Source: an uncultured bacterium | GTDB lineage: Bacteria > Verrucomicrobiota > Kiritimatiellia > UBA8416 > CALETX01 | Assembly: GCA_937920455.1 (NCBI GenBank) | Contig: CALETX010000411.1 | Coordinates: 1-8,455, forward strand | Direction of reading: 5' to 3' | Length of the DNA stretch: 8,455 nt | Shown here: positions 1 through 6,573 of the stretch, piece after piece | Numbering within the stretch: position 1 is the stretch's first letter | How the letters are laid out: the number at the start of each line of letters is the position of its first letter | The notes under the pieces: generated by a model | Told to the model about the DNA's origin: nothing | The model's input: the letters and a program-made list of their open reading frames with translations, nothing else | The model's database searches: none | Made by a program: the position numbers and the translations under genes

Positions 1-2843
1 GTGCCGCCCAAGATGACGTCGCAATCGCCGAAAAACAAACATCTGATATGCGTTCCGCTCTCTTGCAAATCCAGCGTGAAATAAGCGCGGCCGTCGAGGC
101 TGCCACCCGCGCCCAAAACAGACTGGACCATGGCGTTGACATGATCCGTACAAATCGCCAGCGCATCGAGGAACATCAGGCTTGGGCAAAACGCGACGAG
201 GCAGAAATCGAGTCGCATCGCGCGCAACTTCTCGACAAGAAGCGAGAACTGGATGAGACATCGGCGGCCCTTCGGCACATCACTGCCGACAAACTTGAGG
301 CCGAAAAAAAGATGAATGAAGCTTTGGCCGTCCTTGAAGATCACCGCCGGAGAGTTGAGGAAACACGGGCGGCAATTCACTCCTTGCGCGCCGAACAGGT
401 TGAAGTGGACAGCATGTACGCCAAGCTTCAGAACCAGCTTGTGGAATTGGAGTCAAGACAGAGAAAAGCCGAAATTGCAAGGGAAAGACTTCTTGCCGAG
501 AGAAGCCAAATAGCACGCCATGTCGCCGATCTTGAGAGGAAACTGGCCGAAAGCGATGCCGCGGCAGCGGCAGCGGATGCCGAGGAGTCGGCGAAAGCCG
601 AATGCCTTGCCAGAGCCCGCGAGGAAGCTAACGAAGCCAGCCAATCTCTGAACGAATGCCGCTCTGCCATCGAGGCCGCACGCTCCGCGGAAGCTTCTCT
701 TGCGGCCAGACTGGAAATGATTTCCTCCGAGGATCCTTCGTCGGATTTCCCGCAGGGTGCCCAGGCGCTGCTGTCCGGTTCATGTCCTGCGCTCACGCCT
801 GGCAAGAATCTGCTGGGCAGCCTGGCGGACAGAATAAGGGCGCCATGCGAATATCAGACTGCCTTGGAAACAGCCCTCCGGGCATATCTGGATGCTGTCC
901 TCGTCGCCAGCGAAACTGATGGCCGCGCAGCGCTGTCATTTCTGGAAAACAACCCGAAGGGTCCGGCCCGGCTTATTACTGTGCAAGCTGAATCTCCCCC
1001 TCCGCCAAATGCTCCCTCTGGCCTGACATCACTCGCTGATATCGTTGAATGCGATGAAACAGTACGACCTTTAGTTCAGAGGATTCTCGGGAACTTCCTG
1101 ATAGCAGATTCCGTCGCCGACATACCGACGCCCCTACCGCAGAACTTCGCCGTGGTCACACGAACCGGAGCGCTGGCGAAAAGCGACGGTCTTATGGAAT
1201 TCTGGATGCCAGGTTCCGCCCAGTCCAACCCAGTCAGCCGGTCTCATCAGATTGACCGTATCTCCGCCGAGCTCGACGCCGTCAGAAATAAGATCTCTTC
1301 TCTGGATGCTGCCAGCAGAAACGCGGCCGCAACTGCCGCAGCCGCAGAGGCGCGCCTCGCGGAGGCTTCTAAAGCCCACCAAGATGCCGCAATAGCAAAG
1401 GCGCAACGGGATGCAGAACGACGAATGGTTGCCCGCGACGCTGCGACGGCAAAAGAAAAGCTCGATACCATAGAATGGGAAATCAAGTCCCTCGCCTCCC
1501 AGGATCAATCGGGCGCCGCTGACAGAAACAACATCGGCCAACGCATGAAGGATCTGGCCGAGCAGAGAGAAAAGCTTGCATCCGATATTGCAGCCATGTT
1601 GCGGGAACTGCAAAGACTGGAGCAGGCCCACACAAGTTTTCAGAGCGAAGCAACTCAATGCCAGCTTGCCCACGCAGCTCTGGTTCAGAAAAGCGAGCAC
1701 CTTTCTGCTCAGCTCCAGGCCATAACCGCCAGAATCTCCGAAATCGAAGCCGCAATTGACGCGCGTAAAAAAGGCGTGGCTTCCTATGAGGAGAGCGTTC
1801 GGAGACTGAATGCGGAAATCGCTGAAATCGAAACGCGGCTTGACGAGTGGAAGAAGGACCTGGCCGACAAGCAGAGTGCCGCCGAAGAGCTTCGCCACAC
1901 GGCCGAGACTCGCGCCTCTGAACTGGCAAGTCTGGAAAAAACCCTTTCAGCCAGACGCGCCGCACTCGAGGAAAAACGCGCGCTGAAAGCCGAACAGGAT
2001 ATCCGGATCACCGAGGACCGTATGCGCCGCCAGAATCTCCTGGATCGCATTCTGTCCGATTACTCTCTCACTCTGGAAGCCTTCCTTGCCGAGCCCACCC
2101 CGCAATGGGACGGACCATGTCCATCGCTGGAAGAATGCGAAGCCAAACTCGCGGAACTGCGGACCAAGCTCGAAGCTATGGGACCTGTTAACCTTGTGGC
2201 TATAGAGGAACACAGAGAACTCGAAGAACGTTATGCGTTCCTTACTGCACAGGAGAGTGACCTGACCAAATCAAAACAACAGCTAATGGATCTGATACGA
2301 AAGATTGACACCACCACATCCGAAATGTTCGCGAAAACCTTCGCTCAGGTTAACGACAACTTCCAGACAATGTTCGCAAAACTTTTCAACGGTGGAACAG
2401 CAAAACTCGTGCTTGTCAACGAACAGGACATGCTCGAATGCGGCATAGAGATACTCGTACGCCCCCCAGGCAAGCGGCTTCAGAACGTCTCGTTGCTCTC
2501 CGGAGGCGAAAGAACCCTCACGGCCGTAGCCCTTCTATTTGCAATCTACATGATCAAACCCAGCCCCTTCTGCCTCCTCGACGAACTTGACGCGGCCCTT
2601 GATGAATCAAATATAGGAAGGTTCGTAAGCGTGCTCAAGGGCTTCATGGACCAGTCTCAGTTCGTCATCATAACTCATAACCGCCAGACCACCGCATCGG
2701 CACGCGTTGTCTATGGAGTCACGATGAAGGAGAAGGGCGTGTCAAGCATAGTCTCGATGCGGTTTCGTGATGATTCGGACACCGCCCGGATGCAGACTGC
2801 CGAATCGCAGGAACCAGCAGCATCGTCCCGAATTCCACAGTGA
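1..2843 (+). CDS. smc: Chromosome segregation ATPase SMC, 5'-truncated by the window edge
   Basis: This is the C-terminal ~946 residues of a structural-maintenance-of-chromosomes protein, the ATPase that, with ScpA/ScpB, loops and organizes bacterial DNA. The reading frame is open from base 3. The ATG at 48 is internal, because coding sequence continues upstream and the Walker A head (roughly the first 230 residues of a ~1150-1200 residue protein) lies outside. Numbering from that ATG: a long Ala/Glu/Arg-rich coiled coil covers about 1-235, the hinge about 238-390, and a second coiled coil about 395-720. The C-terminal ATPase head follows. It has the conserved PVNLVAIEE segment, the ABC signature LSGGE (Ser818-Glu821), Walker B CLLDELDAALD with Asp845/Glu846, and the H-loop His877 in ITHNRQT. 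Walker B reads DELDAALD where many SMCs have DEVDAALD, a conservative change. A short polar tail follows the head. The stop TGA at 2841-2843 overlaps the next gene. Confidence 0.96.
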   Translation, partial: AAQDDVAIAEKQTSDMRSALLQIQREISAAVEAATRAQNRLDHGVDMIRTNRQRIEEHQAWAKRDEAEIESHRAQLLDKKRELDETSAALRHITADKLEAEKKMNEALAVLEDHRRRVEETRAAIHSLRAEQVEVDSMYAKLQNQLVELESRQRKAEIARERLLAERSQIARHVADLERKLAESDAAAAAADAEESAKAECLARAREEANEASQSLNECRSAIEAARSAEASLAARLEMISSEDPSSDFPQGAQALLSGSCPALTPGKNLLGSLADRIRAPCEYQTALETALRAYLDAVLVASETDGRAALSFLENNPKGPARLITVQAESPPPPNAPSGLTSLADIVECDETVRPLVQRILGNFLIADSVADIPTPLPQNFAVVTRTGALAKSDGLMEFWMPGSAQSNPVSRSHQIDRISAELDAVRNKISSLDAASRNAAATAAAAEARLAEASKAHQDAAIAKAQRDAERRMVARDAATAKEKLDTIEWEIKSLASQDQSGAADRNNIGQRMKDLAEQREKLASDIAAMLRELQRLEQAHTSFQSEATQCQLAHAALVQKSEHLSAQLQAITARISEIEAAIDARKKGVASYEESVRRLNAEIAEIETRLDEWKKDLADKQSAAEELRHTAETRASELASLEKTLSARRAALEEKRALKAEQDIRITEDRMRRQNLLDRILSDYSLTLEAFLAEPTPQWDGPCPSLEECEAKLAELRTKLEAMGPVNLVAIEEHRELEERYAFLTAQESDLTKSKQQLMDLIRKIDTTTSEMFAKTFAQVNDNFQTMFAKLFNGGTAKLVLVNEQDMLECGIEILVRPPGKRLQNVSLLSGGERTLTAVALLFAIYMIKPSPFCLLDELDAALDESNIGRFVSVLKGFMDQSQFVIITHNRQTTASARVVYGVTMKEKGVSSIVSMRFRDDSDTARMQTAESQEPAASSRIPQ

Positions 2844-3646
2844 TGAAGTCGGAATCGCCAGACGAAATCCTTTCGTGCGCGACGGAGGCAGCAATCGCCG
2901 CTGGCCAATATGCCCGCCGCAACTGGCGCAGACGATCTGAAGCAATAGCGATCTCTCAGCATGACGTCAAACTGAAGCTCGATATTGAGTGTCAGGAGAG
3001 AGCCGTCGCTGTAATACACAGACGCTTTCCCAATCATGCAGTCCTCGGTGAGGAAACGACATCGGTCGTTGTCCAGAATACAGGGTCTCAATGGCTATGG
3101 ATTGTGGACCCTATAGACGGCACGGTAAATTTCTCCCACGGCCTTCCGTTTTGGTGTTGCTCTGTGGCCGCACGATTACGGGACGAGACTGTCGCTGGCG
3201 CAGTTTACGCTCCGTTGCTCGGCGAACTCTACACAGCAGGGTCGCGAACACCCGCGACCCTAAACGGCGCCAGAATCAGCGTCTCCGCTGTTTCTAACAT
3301 CGAAAAGGCAGTGGTGCTTACGGGACTCGACAAGAACGCCCATCCCGGCAAAACACCTTTCGCGTTCTTTGAGCGAATATCGCTGGCCGCGCAAAGAACC
3401 CGCGTAATCGGTTCCGCCGCCCTGGATATATGCCAGGTCGCCTGCGGACGCGCAGACGGCTACTTCGAGACCGGCATATACCTTTGGGACATAGCAGCAG
3501 CTGAGCTTATCGCCCGCCGAGCCGGAGGCCGGACAGAGGTCCTCGAATCTTTCGATGGCCATCGGCTCAGCTTCATCGCTTCCAACGGCCATCTTCATCG
3601 GGCGCTCAGACAGCTGATCCTGCCTCCTCGCGGCAAACGAGAGTGA
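2843..3646 (+). CDS. Inositol monophosphatase family protein (SuhB/HisN-like phosphatase)
   Basis: This is a complete 267-residue member of the Mg2+-dependent IMPase/FBPase/BPNT superfamily, which removes phosphate from small phosphorylated molecules (inositol-1-phosphate, histidinol phosphate, PAP and others). Counting from the ATG at 2843, the metal-binding motifs are all present: GEE (Glu70/71), WIVDPIDGTVNF with Asp89 and Asp92, and LWDIAAAELIARRAGG with Asp216. The conserved GSAALD lies near 190-195, and the length is normal for the family. The ATG overlaps the smc stop codon by one base (TGATG). No good Shine-Dalgarno precedes it, which fits translational coupling. A GTG directly before it at 2840 could equally start the protein and adds one residue. 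The exact substrate cannot be read from sequence. Inositol-1-phosphatase and histidinol-phosphatase activities are both possible, so I give no symbol. The gene ends three bases from the convergent gspG. Confidence 0.93.
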   Translation: MKSESPDEILSCATEAAIAAGQYARRNWRRRSEAIAISQHDVKLKLDIECQERAVAVIHRRFPNHAVLGEETTSVVVQNTGSQWLWIVDPIDGTVNFSHGLPFWCCSVAARLRDETVAGAVYAPLLGELYTAGSRTPATLNGARISVSAVSNIEKAVVLTGLDKNAHPGKTPFAFFERISLAAQRTRVIGSAALDICQVACGRADGYFETGIYLWDIAAAELIARRAGGRTEVLESFDGHRLSFIASNGHLHRALRQLILPPRGKRE

Positions 3647-3649
3647 TAT

Positions 3650-4081
3650 CTAAAGAGCCGCGCTCGAAATATCCGCGGCCTCCCCATCCCCTCCCGGCTC
3701 GCCATCCGCGCCATAGCTGATAATTTCGTATGGCTCCCCATCAGGTCCAGGGACAATATAAACATATTCTCTGCCCCACGGATCAAGTGGCACCTTCCTC
3801 GATTCCAGATAACCGCCTTCCGGATAGCGCTCCGGCACCGGCGCTATGGCAGGCTTCTGACAAAGAGCCTTCAACCCCTGCTCAACGGTCGGCAGCCGGC
3901 CGTTGTCCATGCGATACATCTGAAGGGCAGTGCGGAAATTCGCGATCTGCGCCTTCGCCGCCGCTACACGCGCCTGCGCCGGTCGCTGCGCAACTTTTAC
4001 TCCAACAATAGTGGCCAGGATGGTAATTATTACGACCACCACGAGCAACTCCAGCAATGTGAAGCCTTCCGAGCGTCTCAT
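3650..4081 (-). CDS. gspG: Type II secretion system major pseudopilin GspG
   Basis: This encodes a 143-residue class III prepilin, the major subunit of the periplasmic pseudopilus that drives protein export through the outer membrane. The N-terminus is a short positive leader MRRSEG cut before Phe7 by prepilin peptidase, with Glu at mature position 5 (FTLLE), then a hydrophobic helix to about residue 27. GspG-specific features separate it from ordinary pilins: the PTVEQGLKALCQKP block (64-77), PLDPWGREYVYIVPG (98-112) and the C-terminal acidic loop SYGADGEPGGDGEAADI (122-138), which matches the calcium-binding loop of PulG-type proteins. I chose the ATG at 4081 because GAGG lies nine bases upstream. 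An ATG at 4087 (two residues longer) is only three bases from that site. A longer frame to 4165 would run into polB and put an atypical leader before the cleavage site. No gspE, gspF or other secretion gene is adjacent in the window, and it appears to be the last gene of its block. Confidence 0.93.
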   Translation of the reverse strand: MRRSEGFTLLELLVVVVIITILATIVGVKVAQRPAQARVAAAKAQIANFRTALQMYRMDNGRLPTVEQGLKALCQKPAIAPVPERYPEGGYLESRKVPLDPWGREYVYIVPGPDGEPYEIISYGADGEPGGDGEAADISSAAL

Positions 4082-4090
4082 GTTCATATT

Positions 4091-4096
4091 CCTCAC
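4091..4096 (-). promoter_or_regulatory. Ribosome binding site of gspG
   Basis: The minus strand reads GTGAGG, then nine bases to the ATG at 4081 and only three to the ATG at 4087. The spacing is the reason for choosing the shorter start, which also gives a typical six-residue prepilin leader. Confidence 0.5.
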
Positions 4097-4133
4097 GTTG
4101 CCGCCCCGCGAAGCGAGTCCTTCCGTCAAGGTC

Positions 4134-6419
4134 TCACTCCGTTTCCCGCAAATCCAGTTCGCCATCTCCGTTAGCTTCCGTTACCGCAAACTTTTTGTAA
4201 AGAGCATCGAGCTTGGCGAGATAATATGGAACGTTTTCGTCACGGTTGTCAGGATTCCACTCGCTCACCAGCCTGGCCTTTTCATGCACTGCAACGTTTT
4301 TCTTGTCACCCGTGACATAGTACGAGATCTGATCCCCCGCTCTGTACTCGCGGCCTGAAGCCAGAGCCAACTCGTACACTGCGCTACGTGCCCGGCCGTC
4401 CCTAGCCACCTTCGCCGAATACGTAGCGGGAGAATCCTGCAACACCTCGGTCTTCGCCAGCTCAGTGATTGGCCAGCGCCTTCTTTTTATGGCATCTTCA
4501 TATTCTTGTTTAAGGCTGGGCAATTCTTCGTCCCTGCCTTCCAGTTTCAAGCGGACAAGTTCGCGCAGGAACGATCGCTGGAAAGGCTCGAGGCCTCGCG
4601 ACTTGAGCGCAGCGCCTTTGATGATGATTTCTCCATCGGCACAAAGCAGCGCGTAATTCTTGACCTTGTAACTGAACATGGAAACGTATTCACCGTCGAA
4701 TTCAATGTCTATGCCAGAAGGAAGAGACGATGCGAAATCAGCCCTGAATTTTGCCTTTGCAGCGTCGTTGTGAAAAGGCGGCGGCACGAAGTAAATGCCA
4801 TCCGTGTCCATTTCCACCGGCATAGCGCCAAGTGCCCGGAGTTTTTCGATCATGGCGCAAAGAATGGCGCGCCCCTCTGCGGCAACACGTTCAGCAGCGT
4901 CGAAATCGCTGAAAGTGCCTTGGTCGAAGCCAAGGTATCCATAGAAGGAGTTTATTAGCACTTTGAAAGCGGTCTGAAGCGCGTCGTAATGACGTTTCTG
5001 AACCGGATCGCGGCTATTTTCCATTTTCTCCCTGGCATCAAGCCGCACCATCCTCAGATGCTCAAGCAGCTTCAGGAAAACACCCAGCTTGTCCGACGAT
5101 GGAGCTATTTTCCGGGCCAGCATCAGCGACGGATACAGGGACCGTACATCAGCGTGATGCACGTTCTTCACCACGCCACGAACAAAGATGTCCGCGGCAC
5201 CTCCTTCGAACTCTCTTTGAGCAGAAGGAGCGGGTAAGGAATGGCGTCTCCTCAGATACTCTCGCAGTAACAATGCGTCTATCTTCGCTGCATTACCCCT
5301 CACGCAGACATTTTGGTAGGAGAACGGCAGGAATGATGCCTGCGCAAAAGCGCTTCGCGTCAATACATCTGCCAGCCGACGCGTTTCAATTACGTCATGA
5401 CGCACATATTCCATGACCCGCGCCGGATTGGTTTGGAATTCACTCGATATCCGCGATCCTTCAATGTAAACACGTCCCGGCTCGGCAATACCGAAGTGCA
5501 CTGCCGCCTCTTTCAGCCCCAGTCCATCCAATGACCGGTGCGTAATATCGTAGGCGTGAAGCAAAAAGAGCGTGTCCACTATATGGCGTCCAAACACATC
5601 AAACCGCTCGTAGGCTATTTTTCTCTCACCTGCCGAGAACTGACTTGCGCGTACTTCCGGCACACTGCCATCCCTGCCGATCTTCAGCTTTATTCCGTGC
5701 ATCTTTGCCCGAGCTGCGAGATAGCTGAGGTCAAAATTGAATATGTTGTGGCCCTCTATCACATCTGGATCTCGCTTTTTCACGATTTCGACAAACTGCG
5801 AGATCAGAGCGGCCTCCTCCATGTCCGCCCCGGATAAGACCTCGACCCAGCCAGAGTTGTCGGCCATCCCGATTGCTATGATCCGATCACCAGGCCGCTC
5901 CGCGTTGCAAAACTCGTAGCCGGCGGTCGTAAAACACTCTATGTCAACCTGCATTCGCCGAATGTCTTCAAACACCATGCCACGAAACAGAGTCCTTCCA
6001 CTCATCAGGAGGTACTGTTGAACCGGGTCGTTAACGAAAAGAAAAAGCTCTCGCTTGTCGCATTTTCTTTTTTTAGCCAGATCTGCCAGCCATTTCCTGG
6101 CCTTCTCCGCATCCTTCCATGATCGGAATCGCAACAGGGTGTCAAGAGGTCCGCCGCCGTCAAGCCTTTCCCGGCTGATCACGGCGGGACACTCTTCGGC
6201 GACATCAGCCCTTGCCGTCAGAAACGGCTCAAACGGCACCGCCTGCCGTTCCGTCTCCGGACCATTCCGGATAAAAACCTCCATAACATCCCCATCCTGC
6301 GGCGCCCCTTCCGCATGCTCCACCGCCACAATCCGACAAGTTGGATCAGAGCCAAAAAGCAGGGCGTCCCTCCCCGCCTCGACATTTCCATTGTCTGCCG
6401 ATTCGCCCGGTTTATTCAT
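4134..6419 (-). CDS. Family B DNA polymerase with 3'-5' exonuclease
   Basis: This is a 761-residue DNA-directed DNA polymerase of family B. Counting from the ATG at 6419, all three proofreading motifs are intact: Exo I DIE (Asp159, Glu161), Exo II HNIFNFD (224-230) and Exo III YVRHD (Asp342). The polymerase domain has motif A DVRSLYPS (Asp424), motif B KVLINSFYG (Lys486-Gly494), motif C MDTDG (Asp538, Asp540) and the KVKNY thumb/DNA-contact motif (585-589). Motif C ends in Gly where most family members have Ser. Motifs A and B are only ~62 residues apart, against ~83 in archaeal enzymes such as Pfu as I recall, so the fingers/palm insertion is reduced. It does not look like E. coli Pol II (polB/dinA), so I give no symbol. 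The ATG start is favoured because it overlaps the upstream small ORF in ATGA. A TTG at 6425, eight bases from GGAGGGG, and a GTG at 6470 are alternatives. Its role is probably repair, translesion or accessory synthesis (inference). Confidence 0.93.
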   Translation of the reverse strand: MNKPGESADNGNVEAGRDALLFGSDPTCRIVAVEHAEGAPQDGDVMEVFIRNGPETERQAVPFEPFLTARADVAEECPAVISRERLDGGGPLDTLLRFRSWKDAEKARKWLADLAKKRKCDKRELFLFVNDPVQQYLLMSGRTLFRGMVFEDIRRMQVDIECFTTAGYEFCNAERPGDRIIAIGMADNSGWVEVLSGADMEEAALISQFVEIVKKRDPDVIEGHNIFNFDLSYLAARAKMHGIKLKIGRDGSVPEVRASQFSAGERKIAYERFDVFGRHIVDTLFLLHAYDITHRSLDGLGLKEAAVHFGIAEPGRVYIEGSRISSEFQTNPARVMEYVRHDVIETRRLADVLTRSAFAQASFLPFSYQNVCVRGNAAKIDALLLREYLRRRHSLPAPSAQREFEGGAADIFVRGVVKNVHHADVRSLYPSLMLARKIAPSSDKLGVFLKLLEHLRMVRLDAREKMENSRDPVQKRHYDALQTAFKVLINSFYGYLGFDQGTFSDFDAAERVAAEGRAILCAMIEKLRALGAMPVEMDTDGIYFVPPPFHNDAAKAKFRADFASSLPSGIDIEFDGEYVSMFSYKVKNYALLCADGEIIIKGAALKSRGLEPFQRSFLRELVRLKLEGRDEELPSLKQEYEDAIKRRRWPITELAKTEVLQDSPATYSAKVARDGRARSAVYELALASGREYRAGDQISYYVTGDKKNVAVHEKARLVSEWNPDNRDENVPYYLAKLDALYKKFAVTEANGDGELDLRETE

Positions 6420-6544
6420 AAACAATTGACGTTCCCCTCCCGCGTCGGAATGATCACGGCAAGATGCCACCAGGAAGCGGTAAGCTCATATTGGACCAAA
6501 GCCAACAGGCGTCCACAAGTGTCGAGCGACCACGGGCGCTTCAT
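6416..6544 (-). CDS. Small ORF (42 aa) translationally coupled to the family B polymerase
   Basis: I do not recognise this protein. It fills the gap between the epimerase and the polymerase. The ATG at 6544 has a near-ideal Shine-Dalgarno, GGAGGG at 6551-6556, six bases upstream, and the TGA stop (6416-6418) overlaps the polymerase ATG as ATGA, the arrangement of coupled operon genes. An in-frame GTG at 6562, itself preceded by AGGAG six bases away, would give 48 residues and start 11 bases after the epimerase stop. The product begins MKRPWSLDTCGR, has a hydrophobic middle (LLALVQYE ... SWWHLAVIIP, roughly 13-33) rich in Trp, and ends EGNVNCL. The middle might be a membrane segment, but Gln, Tyr, Glu and His within it weaken that. 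It could be a real microprotein, or a leader peptide whose translation delivers ribosomes to polB. The signals are strong, but no conservation could be checked. Confidence 0.5.
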   Translation of the reverse strand: MKRPWSLDTCGRLLALVQYELTASWWHLAVIIPTREGNVNCL

Positions 6545-6550
6545 AAATCG

Positions 6551-6556
6551 CCCTCC
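6551..6556 (-). promoter_or_regulatory. Ribosome binding site of the small ORF
   Basis: The minus strand reads GGAGGG, then six bases, then ATG at 6544. This is one of the best-spaced Shine-Dalgarno sites in the window, and it points to a start codon in a gap that would otherwise be non-coding. A second purine-rich run, AGGAGAGG (about 6566-6573), lies directly after the epimerase stop and fits the alternative GTG start at 6562. Confidence 0.55.
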
Positions 6557-6573
6557 GTTCACAATCCTCTCCT

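Noticed and set aside
1134..1898. 254-codon open frame on the minus strand opposite smc
   Set aside because: It lies wholly antisense to strongly supported SMC coiled-coil coding sequence. The translation is low-complexity Cys/Gly/Leu-rich with no domain, and is explained by the codon bias of the real gene.
3657..3679. GC hairpin as a confident rho-independent terminator
   Set aside because: The stem is only six pairs with an 11-base loop. There is no T-run in the plus direction and only a broken one in the minus direction, so it is kept as a weak observation.
4082..4165. Longer gspG start at 4165
   Set aside because: It would overlap polB by 32 bases and place a 34-residue hydrophilic leader before the prepilin cleavage site. 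Pseudopilin leaders are normally short, and the ATG at 4081 has a suitable ribosome site.
6420..6470. N-terminal extension of the polymerase to a GTG at 6470
   Set aside because: It lacks a Shine-Dalgarno, would overlap the small ORF out of frame, and the added residues look unlike a polymerase N-terminus. The ATG at 6419 with the ATGA overlap is simpler.
4134..6470. Possible casposon or phage origin for polB
   Set aside because: No Cas1, integrase, terminal inverted repeats or phage genes are present, and the gene is tightly packed within a chromosomal-looking operon.
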